Of a stretch of 50,834 nucleotides of DNA, positions 9,856 through 18,936 are shown piece after piece. Under the pieces are notes generated by a model. It was not told the origin of the DNA. It saw nothing but the letters and a program-made list of their open reading frames with translations, and did no database searches. The translations under genes were made by a program, and so were the position numbers. Source of the DNA: Prorocentrum cordatum (taxonomy: Eukaryota; Sar; Dinophyceae; Prorocentrales; Prorocentraceae); NCBI GenBank assembly GCA_963575745.1, contig CAUYUJ010000671.1:60001-110834 (forward strand), in the 5' to 3' direction. Position 1 is the stretch's first letter. Every line of letters begins with the position of its first letter.

Positions 9856-12386
9856 CCCGTGCCAGCGGGAGGGGAGCCCACGAAATCGGGCGTGAACTGA
9901 AACCCAAGATGCAGGGGGGAGGTACCAGGAATTGGGTCTTTCAACCTAGCAAGCTCCCCACTAGTGAAATCTTCTCGGGCACTGGCGGTCTTGGGGCACT
10001 CCAAGAGACGGTGTTTGAGATCATCTTTGTGGTGTCCACATAGGCATCCTTGGGGCGCATCATACCCTGCTGCAAGTGCGCGCTCCATCGTCCAGATGCT
10101 CTGGGTAGCAAAGGCCAGCAACGTGCCTCTCTGTTGCTTGGACAGGTCGGTGGCACGAAGAACAGCGCGCAGTGCTGCAACATCAAGCTGCTCGCCAGGA
10201 TGTCCCATCTTGGCTGCAGCTCGTTCAGCTAATCGATCGTGCCAGGCAATCTCTAGCTGCTTGGCAATGTAGGCGGGGGAGGTTCCTGGAAGGGGGTACA
10301 CAAGGCCTGCAGGAGTCACAAACTGGAAGGGACCTTGGAAAGACCACCCCACCCTGGCCAACGACAGGGCCGCCGCACTGAGAGGGCCCCTACAGGAGCC
10401 CCAAGATTTAGAAACCCTCGGCAAGACAGCCTCTCCCCAAAGGCTGAGCCGCTGGAGACTGACCACGGCCGTCTCGGGCCGAGTGTGGGCCTCCCAGACG
10501 AGACGGTGCCACATGAGCGCGGGCCCGAGGCCCGCTTTCCACAGGGGGTCCTGGAGGATGAGGAGGGCGAGAGTTCGACTCCTTGAGGCACACCTAGGAC
10601 CTGCTGCTGCTAAATACTGAGTCTGGGCTTGCGCGAGCATCGTGTTGTTGATGCCCGTGACCTCAACTCCAAACGAGGTGGCCGCAAAGAGACCAGTATT
10701 ATACAACTTCTTTCCATTTCCTCCAGCGTGCTTTATCATCCTGATACGGGCCATCCTTTTCTGAATCCTGACGATGCGCTCCAAAAGCTTCCTACCCCTC
10801 CTCCATCTCCTCTGGGGTCTTCCAGCTCCGCTTTCAATACCGAGGTTGGGTCCTGAATTGTCCGTGGAGGGCCCCGCGAGCGTCCCAAGGGTCTTCCGAA
10901 GCTTGTTTTGGAGGTCTTGGCTGGAGGCGAGCACCTGGCTCTTCTTAGTGGCGATCTGGCACTTAAACTCGTGCTGGATGCAACTGGCTAAAGATCGAGC
11001 AGCCACATTCATCTGGCTGATCACTAGGTCATAGCTCTTGCCATGACACTGCAGCAGCAAATCATCGATAAACATGGCAAGACGGATGTAACAGTGAGTG
11101 CTGGTCCACTGGTCGAGGGGAGCTAAAACATACATCTGAACCAGATACGTAGCCCAACCGCACCCAGCTATGAGTCCCCTCCATGCTTTTCCAACGCTAA
11201 CACACACATCTTGCATAGCAACAAATCGTGAGCTACCATGCTGAGATAGTATAATACGGAGCAAGCAACATGGAAATCCAGAAGCAGCAGCTCTCTTGGC
11301 AAGGCACTCACGATCCACATGTTCATAATAGTTAGACAGATCCCAGAACACTTGGGCAGAGTGTTGGGGATCCTCACTGCACGCATGAAATTCACATTCA
11401 AGAGACTGAGCGTAGACCAACTCAACAATAGAGTGTCCAGCTTGATGAGCAATGTATGGCCGCCTGTGGTGATATTCCCACTCGCGGGCAGCAGACCTCC
11501 TAAGACGGGCCCACACTCGGTACAGAGCAGGGAGCATGCCAATGGAGCGAAAGGCTGGCTGAGCATGTATATCATCTTGCTGTTTCACTTTGAGCATGAG
11601 TGTAGATATAGCTCCCCGAAGCTGCGATGGCATGTGCCCTACCTGCTCTATAAGCTCAATCAGCTGGCAGACGAGCCCGGCTTGCTCGTCGTCTAACATG
11701 GCGAAGTGACGCGGGTGCACTCCGTCCCACGTTGAGGCCGTACTGTGAGGAAAACTGCGAGAAACCTTGCGGAGGCGCACGGGGGTGATAGGTCCCAGGG
11801 CAACTCTGTCGTCCGTCGGGGGGACCCACTGGGGGGGCTCTTCGGGGTGCACATCCCAGATCTTAGCAAGTCTGTCGGCCTCAACCTGGAGGAGGTGCTG
11901 CGGACGTCCTGAGAAACGCTGGCAGTGAACAACTGAGACAGGCCTCCAAGCTTCCAACTTCTTCGTCCACCTGTGAGCCCATCCCACTCCTCCCTTCATA
12001 GACGATTGAACCCAATCCCTCCATTCCTGGCCGTCCTTCCTGTGCTCGGCGGCAAGTTCAGAATCTATGATCTTGCCGACTTGCTCGAGCAGCTCGTCTA
12101 GAATTGTTATGCCCAACTCTGCGTTGAGCTTCTGCACTTGGAAATCCTCATGCAAGAGTCCTGTGGCGATACGAACTTCCTGCAGCCCTTGGGCAAGGGC
12201 AGAAGAGGTACTGAAAAGCTCTGGGCTGTCTTCTAGACTGTCCAGAGTGTCCCGAAATTCCTGGAGGTCATTATCCTGGATGCTGCGACGAAAGTCCTGC
12301 AGCCGATTTTGGAGCCACCGAAGGGGCCTGGAATAGGCCGTCCAGCACTTACGCCCCTGGGTGCACTTGGCACTCGCCGAGACCAT
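9816..12386 (-). CDS. Element A reverse transcriptase (non-LTR type)
   Basis: 856 codons counted from ATG 12386; the frame is open back to 12416, so this ATG need not be the real start. The RT core lies at about residues 190-480. The finger region is RSIGMLPALYRVWARLR. Motif A is FWDLSNYYEHVD with catalytic D349. Motif B is the unusual GLIAGCGWAT (405-413). Motif C is FIDD (439-442) in place of the common FADD/YADD. The C-terminal finger is CLC (C781, C783), H792 and C797, the zf-RVT pattern of non-LTR elements. It copies element RNA at the nicked target. The frame ends at TAA 9816, after RNase H has begun in another frame, so RT and RNase H were probably one polyprotein. Confidence 0.92.
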   Translation of the reverse strand: MVSASAKCTQGRKCWTAYSRPLRWLQNRLQDFRRSIQDNDLQEFRDTLDSLEDSPELFSTSSALAQGLQEVRIATGLLHEDFQVQKLNAELGITILDELLEQVGKIIDSELAAEHRKDGQEWRDWVQSSMKGGVGWAHRWTKKLEAWRPVSVVHCQRFSGRPQHLLQVEADRLAKIWDVHPEEPPQWVPPTDDRVALGPITPVRLRKVSRSFPHSTASTWDGVHPRHFAMLDDEQAGLVCQLIELIEQVGHMPSQLRGAISTLMLKVKQQDDIHAQPAFRSIGMLPALYRVWARLRRSAAREWEYHHRRPYIAHQAGHSIVELVYAQSLECEFHACSEDPQHSAQVFWDLSNYYEHVDRECLAKRAAASGFPCCLLRIILSQHGSSRFVAMQDVCVSVGKAWRGLIAGCGWATYLVQMYVLAPLDQWTSTHCYIRLAMFIDDLLLQCHGKSYDLVISQMNVAARSLASCIQHEFKCQIATKKSQVLASSQDLQNKLRKTLGTLAGPSTDNSGPNLGIESGAGRPQRRWRRGRKLLERIVRIQKRMARIRMIKHAGGNGKKLYNTGLFAATSFGVEVTGINNTMLAQAQTQYLAAAGPRCASRSRTLALLILQDPLWKAGLGPALMWHRLVWEAHTRPETAVVSLQRLSLWGEAVLPRVSKSWGSCRGPLSAAALSLARVGWSFQGPFQFVTPAGLVYPLPGTSPAYIAKQLEIAWHDRLAERAAAKMGHPGEQLDVAALRAVLRATDLSKQQRGTLLAFATQSIWTMERALAAGYDAPQGCLCGHHKDDLKHRLLECPKTASAREDFTSGELARLKDPIPGTSPLHLGFQFTPDFVGSPPAGTGWRPLGFGVKTPV

Positions 12387-13375
12387 GTGGATCTGGGGGG
12401 GGGGGGGGGGTGGGCCCTAGGGGTTTTACTGGGCTTGAGGGGGGTGTCTGTTTTCACACTTAGTGTGTGTTCGAGGTCCTGGACGAGGGTGAAATACACG
12501 TGGTCCAGGATGGTGGAGCGCTGCTGGTCGGAGAGCGGCTGCGAAGCATCTCCGAGCAATTGGACAGCATAATCTATCGTAGCAGCAGTCTGATGCCAAC
12601 TTACCGACGGGAGCTGAGGACCGATGGGCACCCTAGTGGGGAGCTTCTGTGGCCTGAGGAGCGTCGGGATCTGGAAATTGTCCTGCACTTGCAGTGACAT
12701 GAGCACAGGACGGTGGGGAGAAAGAGGATAGGAGGACAAGGTGTGAGGGGGGCGCAGCCAGGGACCTAGGGCCTGGCTGTGGATAAAGAAGTCTAGGGTC
12801 GACTTCGTCTTCTTAGTATAATAGGTGGCCGCTTTCGGCGCCGCCACCGCCATCGTGGCACGGGTGAGGAAATCCGTGCCCTTCTGAAGCCTCTCGGGCT
12901 GCAAGTTGAAATCGCCAGCAACCAGGAGGGGCTTGCCTACAAGATCTTGCGTCTGGCCAAGAGTGGCCAGCAGGTTCAGATTGGTCTCATTGAGGCCCGC
13001 AGAGGCCTGAAAATAAGCGCTCACCAAACCGAACGTTGGGACCCCTGGCGCTTCGATGACCACTCCAGCAAGTCTGGAGAGATCCGTCCCTGGAGGAAAA
13101 GAGAGCGGCTGGACCCCCAAGTCCAATCCGTCCCGAACTAAAACCGCCACCCCCGAGACAAGTTCACCCGAGGGGTTGCGGACAGCTGGCGATATATGAG
13201 CAAGCCAGCCGCGTGCGAAGCACCATTGTATCTGACGCGTGATGCCGTCCCCAGCATCAAGCCTGCACTCCTGGGCACAGATAAAGGTGAGATTATTAGC
13301 AGTGGGAGACTCTACAAAGGCTTTCACTGCTCCCCAGCACGATCCGTTGATCGTCGCGAACGTGTAGAGGTTGTC
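12233..13375 (-). CDS. Element A APE-like endonuclease (EEP) domain
   Basis: This frame has no ATG near its start; the domain begins at GAC 13373-13375, immediately after the ORF1 stop. Numbering from that codon, catalytic residues of the endonuclease/exonuclease/phosphatase fold are visible: E36 in CAQECRL, D155 and N157 in AGDFN, D195 in STLDFF and H221 in SPHRPV. In LINEs this enzyme nicks the target DNA to prime reverse transcription. The domain is followed by a linker that runs into a proline codon run made by 16 C. The frame then continues as non-homologous sequence to a stop at 12233, while the RT starts in the -1 frame, so the true product very probably switches frame at the C run. 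Translation probably enters from ORF1. Confidence 0.88.
   Translation of the reverse strand, partial: DNLYTFATINGSCWGAVKAFVESPTANNLTFICAQECRLDAGDGITRQIQWCFARGWLAHISPAVRNPSGELVSGVAVLVRDGLDLGVQPLSFPPGTDLSRLAGVVIEAPGVPTFGLVSAYFQASAGLNETNLNLLATLGQTQDLVGKPLLVAGDFNLQPERLQKGTDFLTRATMAVAAPKAATYYTKKTKSTLDFFIHSQALGPWLRPPHTLSSYPLSPHRPVLMSLQVQDNFQIPTLLRPQKLPTRVPIGPQLPSVSWHQTAATIDYAVQLLGDASQPLSDQQRSTILDHVYFTLVQDLEHTLSVKTDTPLKPSKTPRAHPPPPPRSTWSRRVPSAPRGVSAGRPIPGPFGGSKIGCRTFVAASRIMTSRNFGTLWTV
12395..12410 (-). other. Run of 16 C at the endonuclease-RT junction
   Basis: Sixteen G on the plus strand, C on the coding strand. The endonuclease frame is correct before it and the RT frame is correct after it. A change of one base in this run would fuse the two. 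It may be a replication or sequencing slip, or a site of polymerase slippage. Confidence 0.8.
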
Positions 13376-13379
13376 AGGA
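13373..13379 (-). promoter_or_regulatory. UCC UGA C: candidate +1 recoding site
   Basis: The last ORF1 codon and stop read UCC UGA, followed by C. Skipping the U and reading GAC next enters the endonuclease frame exactly where that domain starts. UCC UGA is the shift site used by ornithine decarboxylase antizyme mRNAs in many eukaryotes. Its use here is inference. Confidence 0.4.
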
Positions 13380-14552
13380 AGACGACTTGGTGTCCGTGGC
13401 CCCCGTGGCTCCAGCGGCTGCCTCCGCGGCCATCGCCGCAGCCCGCGCCTTCTTGGCCTCGGGGCCCTGCGCGCCCTGGATCTCGGCCATGCCGTTGGCG
13501 ACGGCCTGGAGGGCGGACGCCGCGCGCACCAAGGACTGTGTCTGGTCCATCGGGGTCGCACCGTCGAGCTCCTCGTCGGTGGGGCACGGCACTTGCACGG
13601 CAGTAGGCGGTGCTGGCGGCGCAGCGCCGCTGGGTGCCACAACCTCTGCCACCTCCATCTCGTCCTCGGGCTTCTGGCCGACGGGCGGGAAGTCATGATC
13701 CGCCCACTGGCGAGGCGCAGGCACCTGCGACTTCTCGTGCTGCGACGTGAGGTCGTCGAAGTATTGGGCGAGCTCCACCACCTTCGAGCAGAGGTCTGGC
13801 GGCGCCCTGCTGCCAGGCGGCATCCGTGCCGCAAGGACCCCTTGCAGCGTCTCCAAGAGGTCCTCATCCTTGGTGGCCGCCTGCATGGCGGCCTGCTTGG
13901 CCATGTTGTGCTGGCTCTCCAGCGACTGGATCTCTTGCTGCGTGGCCTTGGACTCCTGCACGAGCTTGCCGTGGCGTTCGCAGGCGTCCAGGATGACCTC
14001 CATGAGCTGCTTGAGGTCCGACGTCTGTGTGATGTACTTCTGGCGCTGGGTCTCCAGCTGATCTGCGAGTGATTGAGCTTGTTGGTCCAACGACTTGGAT
14101 GCCAGGATGTCGGCCTTGGCCTGCTTGAGTTTGCCCAGCGCCGCGACATGCTCATCGCCGTTGGGCTTCCACTTCTTCCAGAACGTGACCTGGGCCTGGG
14201 CCAGGGCCACTGGATCTTCTGCTTGTGGCTGAGTGTCGTCGCTGTCGGAGTAGGCAACGGTACCTGGTCGGCGGAGGCCTGGTGGATGACTGGGCCCACG
14301 GGAGCGGTCTCGTCCACGCCAGCGGCCTGGCTTCTCAGGAAGTGGTGCTGGAGGCGGAGCTGATTCACGGCCTGCCCCGCTCGCGGCACCGAGGTTGCTG
14401 GCGGCACTGCCACGGGCGCCTCCAGCGTTGTCACTCTGCTGCTGCTTGAAACGGGCCCCGCATTGAGTACAATGCCTAGCCCCAGAAGCGCTCCAAGCCC
14501 AGCCCTTGCAGCCGCGGCGGCTGCAGATGATGTACTTCTGCTGCTTGGCCAT
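13374..14552 (-). CDS. Element A ORF1: zinc-ribbon, coiled-coil protein
   Basis: 392 codons. The start is the ATG at 14550-14552 (MAKQQKYII); upstream the frame is only microsatellite serine. An N-terminal zinc ribbon uses C10, C15, C28 and C31. An Arg/Pro/Gly-rich basic stretch follows (about 40-100), then a heptad-like Gln/Leu/Lys coiled coil (about 115-245), and an Ala/Pro-rich acidic tail. This layout (nucleic-acid binding plus oligomerising helix) fits a LINE ORF1 protein that packages element RNA. I do not recognise a named family. The related ORF1 of element B has the same order of parts. It ends TCT TCC TGA C, and the next domain opens one base further on. Confidence 0.85.
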   Translation of the reverse strand: MAKQQKYIICSRRGCKGWAWSASGARHCTQCGARFKQQQSDNAGGARGSAASNLGAASGAGRESAPPPAPLPEKPGRWRGRDRSRGPSHPPGLRRPGTVAYSDSDDTQPQAEDPVALAQAQVTFWKKWKPNGDEHVAALGKLKQAKADILASKSLDQQAQSLADQLETQRQKYITQTSDLKQLMEVILDACERHGKLVQESKATQQEIQSLESQHNMAKQAAMQAATKDEDLLETLQGVLAARMPPGSRAPPDLCSKVVELAQYFDDLTSQHEKSQVPAPRQWADHDFPPVGQKPEDEMEVAEVVAPSGAAPPAPPTAVQVPCPTDEELDGATPMDQTQSLVRAASALQAVANGMAEIQGAQGPEAKKARAAAMAAEAAAGATGATDTKSSS

Positions 14553-14722
14553 CGCTTCTTGTGATCCCTGCGCCTCCCTGGCGCGCACAAGGTCGCGAAA
14601 GCAGGTGGGGCTGTCGTGATGCCGAAAAGGCCACGGGGGGCCTGCTCGAGCCCCAGCACCCAGGGCCTGCCCTGGATGGCAATGCTGGTGTCCTGTGGCC
14701 CCCAGAGGCCAGGACTTGAGCC
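14553..14722 (-). promoter_or_regulatory. Element A 5' leader beginning with spliced-leader remnant
   Basis: The 170-nt leader begins GGCTCAAG (14715-14722), the last 8 nt of the 22-nt DinoSL, exactly at the target-duplication boundary. A ninth match (T) lies in the duplication and cannot be assigned. The SL was evidently added to the RNA by trans-splicing before reverse transcription, and its first 13-14 nt were lost at integration. Confidence 0.8.
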
Positions 14723-14738
14723 AGCAGGCGGAGAAGGA
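14723..14738. repeat. Target-site duplication of element A (5' copy)
   Basis: Identical to 8596-8611. It abuts the element's SL remnant and continues into GGA microsatellite. Confidence 0.92.
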
Positions 14739-15115
14739 GGAGGATGAGGATGAGGATGAGGATGAGGATGAGGAGGAGGAGGAGGATGATGAGGAGGAGG
14801 ACGAGGACGAGGAGGAAGATGAGGAGGAGGATGTGGAGGAGGAGGAAGAGGCGGAGAAGGAGGAGGATGAGGATGAGGAGGAAGAGGAGGAGGATAGATA
14901 ATAAAAGCAGACTAATAAGAGCAATACTAATAACAATACTAATAATAATACTAATAATAATGATACTCAGGAGAATCCGCATACTACTAAGAACACTATT
15001 AAGAAACCTACTACTGCTCATACTAAGCAGACGAATGATATTGCGAAAAAGAAGTTAGTACTGATGACATTGCCATTCGGTTTAATAATAAGACGAATGA
15101 TACTAGTCATAACAA

Positions 15116-15204
<89 letters not shown>

Positions 15205-15670
15205 AGAATACGACGAATACTAATGTTAATAACGCGCATACTAAGACTACTACGAATTTTACGAATAATACGAATACTCACAACAATAATAATAATACTA
15301 ATACGTAAAAGAAGAAGAGTAAGAGGAATACCAATGAAAATAAGAGAAATATTACGAAGAAGAATAATAATAAGAGGAGGAGGAAGAGGTGGAGGATGAG
15401 GAGGGAGGGAGGGATGGAGGGAGGGAGGAGGAGAGAGCAGGAGGGAGGAGGAGGAGGAGGAGGAGGAGGAGGAAGAGGGAGGAGGAGGCGGAGGAGGAGG
15501 AGGAGGAGGAGGAGGAGGAAGAGGGAGGAGGAGAGGTGAGGAGGAGAGGGTAGGAGGAAGAGGAGAAGGAGAAGGAGAAGGAGAAGGAGAAGGAGAAGGA
15601 GAAGGAAAAGGAGAAGGAGGAGGAGGAGGAGGTGCGAGGGAGGAGGGAGGGAGGGAGGGAGGGCGAGGAG
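14739..15670. repeat. Compound microsatellite (GGA/GAT, AAT/ACT, GGA, GGAGAA)
   Basis: GGA/GAT triplets to about 14895. An AT-rich block of ACT/AAT triplets follows, with a pure ACT run at about 15112-15203, to about 15360. Purine-only GGA, GGGA and GGAGAA repeats run to 15670. From 15671 to 15871 there is C-rich sequence with a T run and a (TC)n run at 15759-15791. Confidence 0.9.
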
Positions 15671-15871
15671 GATAAGGAGTCTCGATCATCCTCAGGTCTG
15701 TTTGCCTCCCCTGCTTCCCCCCCCCTCTCCCTTGCCTCCCGCCTTCCCTCCCTGCCTCTTTTTTTTTTTTTTCTCTCTCTCTCTCTCTCTCCCGCCCCCT
15801 CTCCCTCGCCTCCCTCCCCTGCTGCCCCTCCGCCCTCCTGCCCTCCCTCGCCCTCCTGCTACGCCCTGTCA

Positions 15872-16169
15872 CAGGGCTCGAGCCAAACGCTGCCTTTGCG
15901 ATTTCGTGGGCCGTTTGAAACTTGATTTCGTTTCACAGCGAAGGCAGCACAACGACATAACGAAGGAACACACAACAACACCACCAACCACAACCACCAA
16001 CAACAACGACAACAACAACAGTAGCAACACCACCATCAACAACACCACCAACAACAACAGCAACACCACCAACAACAACATCAACCAACAAGACCAACAA
16101 CGACGACACCACCACCACCACCACCAGCAACAACACGTGAACGAAGGACACGGTTTGGCTCGAGCCCTG
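15872..16169. mobile_element. MITE family 3, copy 1 (298 bp, CTCGAG ends)
   Basis: Perfect 17-bp terminal inverted repeat CAGGGCTCGAGCCAAAC (15872-15888, inverse at 16153-16169). Flanks CCCTGTCA and CCCTGTCT agree at 7 of 8 bases, consistent with an 8-bp target duplication. The inside holds GCGATTTCGTGGGCCG, shared with the copy at 23217, and a CAA/ACC-rich stretch (16000-16130) that probably expanded later. Confidence 0.85.
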
Positions 16170-16274
16170 CCCTGTCTGTCTCTCGGAGCGGGGCCTGCTC
16201 CTCTGTCGGGCCCGCCAGGCGCCCCGGGCGGCTGCGCTGAGTGCCCTGGCTGCCAGCCGAGGCGGGCGCCCGTC

Positions 16275-16487
16275 GTCCTCCTCCTCCTCCTCCTCTCCCT
16301 CCTCGTCGTCCTCCTCCTCCTCCTCCTCCTTCCCGTCCTCCTCCTCCTCCTCCTCCTCCTCCTCCCCCTCCTCCTCCTCCTCCTCCTCCTCCTCCTCCTC
16401 CTCCTCCTCCTCCTCCTCCTCCTCCTCCTCCTCCCCGTCCTCCTCCTCCTCCTCCTCCTCCTCCTCCTCCTCCTCCTCCTCTTTGCC
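16275..16487. repeat. (CTC)n microsatellite
   Basis: CCT/CTC units with CCCGTCCTC and CCCC interruptions. Confidence 0.95.
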
Positions 16488-17573
16488 TCCCTACGGTCGG
16501 GAACCTGTGAAGCTAGCGTGTCGCTTCGCCGATTCTGGCCCACCACGCTGCGGCGCGACGCGCCATCGTCGTCCGGGTCCCCAGGGGTCAGCTTCCCGAG
16601 CCTTTCCCAGCCTCCCGCCTCGCGGATCGGAGCGACACGCCATCTGCTCACAAGGCACAGCGTGTCGCCGGATCGGAGCGACACGCCATCTGCTCCTTCT
16701 GCCCTCATGCCCTCCCGCCACGTCTCCTTCGACCTTCCTCGCCCCGTCCCCTTCGAGCTTCCCTCGATCTCGTTGGAAGTAGGTACTGCTGGGTTGCTGT
16801 CTGCTGTAGGCGCCCTCGTACTTCAAACTTCAAGGGTCGAGCGGTTTTCCTTTCTCGCGATCCATTTTGGGCGCCTTCCTACCTCAAGAGTCGAACGGCT
16901 GTCCCTTCTCCTTCCTCTCCGAGGGGCGGGCGGAAACCCAAACTACTCTCGCCGCCCTCCTGCTTCACATGTCTGCCCACTCCTTCTGAACCCCTTGGGT
17001 ATCTGTCCCCTGCAGGGAAGACGCTCGCCACCTTGCAGGAGGGCTCGTATCCGCGATCCTCTAGGTGCTGGTAGGTAGCCTGATAGCCTGACATTCCTCA
17101 TTTGCACGTGGTGGCGCAGTCCTGCTGCGGTGACCTGCCGTGCTCGTGATTCGGGCGTCTTCGGATGGAGAAAGACGAACATCCTGATAATCTACGCTCG
17201 AGCATCTGATTAAGAGACCTCCTCCCGAAAAGCCGCGCCGGCGTTTCTTGGCCAGCTCGCCGAAGAGCCGGCCCGGTCTCCCGAGCACGTTCGCTCCTCC
17301 AGCGTGAAGAACAAGAGTTGGCCCAGACTTGTCTTGAGAGGCCTCCGGGAAGCTGGCCCGGAAATTTCTTAAACCAGGATTTCCTGCACCCTTGCGGCTG
17401 TGGGTCCAGGATTTGTTGGCCATATGACAGTGGTGACCACTGCGACGCCGAGGAACCTTTAGGGAGCCCGATAGCCTCTGCCCAAGCTGGGATGCCGGCC
17501 CAGTTTCGCTCGGGCTCCCCCCCCCTCGCCCCCCTTTTCAAGCAGTGGCGAAGCGTCCCGGCTCGTCTATAGC
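16488..17573. other. Unique spacer with a 27-bp direct duplication
   Basis: No gene is recognised in 1.1 kb. CGGATCGGAGCGACACG and the next ten bases occur at 16623 and again at 16669. Open minus frames at 17061-17541 show no domain. Confidence 0.45.
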
Positions 17574-17734
17574 CCTACCACAGAATGTTCTAAGAACCTT
17601 TTGTGGTTTCCACGAAATGTTCTTAGAACATTTCTGGCGGAGGCTGTCTCGTTTTACCACATCGGTTTCATGTTCTAAGCACATTGTTTGGGTTCTTAGA
17701 ACGTTTTGGGGTTCTGAGAACATTTCGTGGTAGG
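17574..17734. mobile_element. 161-bp inverted-repeat element of TTCTWAGAA palindromes
   Basis: Ends CCTACCAC and GTGGTAGG are inverse, and the match extends through AATGTTCT-x-AGAACC. Five short palindromes of the type GTTCTWAGAAC or close variants lie along the element. No target duplication is seen. It is MITE-like, with unusual internal dyads. Confidence 0.7.
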
Positions 17735-18538
17735 ATTACAGGAATGCCGGGACGGTCGGTCCCTGCTCAACCTTTCGACACCAGACGTCGGCCTCTGCAT
17801 GCTGTGCGGCGCGCCCGTCGTTCTGCTGGCCGTTGTTCGGGCTCACAGTGCCTTCGGGGCCGCAGGCGTCCAGCATTGGGAGGTGCGCCACGGAGTCTGC
17901 TTCTCTGTCCACTGCGCAGGTCGACATTGTTTCCGCCATCGGCACGGCCCTGCATGGACAATGGATTCCTCGGTGGATTCCTCGGCCCTGTGGGCGCCGG
18001 CCGAAGCGCAAGCTCAAGGGCCGGAATTTTGTTCCTCGATCCAGGCGGAAGGGGCCTCGCAGGCCCTCTGTTTCCGGGTGCTGCCAGAGGTGATCTTGGC
18101 CCAAGTTCGCTCCAGCGTTTTCCATGGAGGCCGAGATGGCGTCCATAGGGCGCCCCTCACGAGGCTTGGAAGATCCCAGGGGCTCCACAATGGCGCGAAG
18201 AGCTGGGAACAGTTTTAACCAGAACCAACGCTCTGGAGGTCTCCGCGGAGCTCCCCGCGAAGCTCTCCCAGAGGTGGGGGCAGTCGAGGGCTTTCGAGCC
18301 CCATGGGAGGCCCTTAGAAGGCCGTCTCGAGGGCGCCTTCGACGGGTCTGGATCGCCTCTGGCAGCGTCTGGCTTCTCCCCCCAGGCCCCCGACGCCATG
18401 CTATTTTGTTCACGGCGTCCTTCCCCAGAGTTCTCGGCCCCTTCTCCTCGATCCTCGATCCCTGCCCCTCCTCGCTCCTCCCAGATCCCCGACGCTTCGC
18501 TTCCCCTCCCCTCTCCACTCCTCCCCCTCCCCCTCCCT
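17735..18538. other. Unique spacer
   Basis: About 800 bases in which I see no gene, RNA gene or repeat. Open frames on both strands have no recognisable domain. Confidence 0.4.
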
Positions 18539-18722
18539 TTATGTCGGGCGTCCCCCATACAGGGGGATTTTCGACGAAAAATTAAACAGAACCCCAAGGT
18601 GGTAACAACAATGCTCAAAAAATAGTCCCCAGACTATTTTTTGACTTTTTTATATTGTCATTGTTGGGGTATTTTTTATTTTTTGCCGCAAATCCCCCTG
18701 TAGGGGGACAGGCCCGACTTAA
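18539..18722. mobile_element. MITE family 1, copy 2 (184 bp)
   Basis: Left end TTATGTCGGGCG and right end ...CAGGCCCGACTTAA are inverse. The flanks are CCCTCCCT and TCCTCCCT, 7 of 8 identical. The terminal palindrome is slightly altered on the left (CCCCCATACAGGGGG). Confidence 0.88.
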
Positions 18723-18884
18723 TCCTCCCTCCGCGCCCCTCGATCCCAGGCCCCCCAGCGCCACGATTCTTGCACACCGTCGACCCCCAGAGCTCTCGAC
18801 CCCTGCACAGGGAGCGGCTTCTCATGTGCCGAGCCGTGGTCTGACGAGCCCTTCCTCTCCCGGAAGCCCGAAGACAGCAGCCTC

Positions 18885-18904
18885 CTCCGCCCTCCTCCTC
18901 TTCC

Positions 18905-18936
<32 letters not shown>

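Larger units (their letters stand above)
8612..14722 (-). mobile_element. Element A: complete LINE-like retrotransposon, 6111 bp
   Basis: Bounded by a perfect 16-bp target-site duplication. Reading along the minus strand it has a 170-nt 5' leader starting GGCTCAAG (the DinoSL 3' end), ORF1 with zinc ribbon and coiled coil, an APE-like endonuclease, a reverse transcriptase with a terminal finger, RNase H with two zinc modules, and a 41-nt 3' UTR ending TGCGCGCTGG without poly(A). Domain order is that of RNase H-bearing non-LTR elements. The identical duplication implies a fairly recent insertion. Three frame changes separate the parts (13376, the C run at 12395-12410, and about 9816-9900). Whether these are mutations, sequencing errors or recoding sites is unresolved. 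Confidence 0.92.

Noticed and set aside
12233-12394. Continuation of the element A endonuclease frame after the C run
   Set aside because: The RT frame over the same bases continues the polyprotein; this stretch is out-of-frame reading.
13376-14659. Arg/Ser-rich frame overlapping ORF1 of element A
   Set aside because: It is the endonuclease frame read upstream through GC-rich ORF1 DNA; it starts with GTG and has no domain there.
16860-16890. Possible second spliced leader (CCATTTTGGGCG...CTCAAG)
   Set aside because: The two halves are separated by extra bases and the CCGTAG start is missing.
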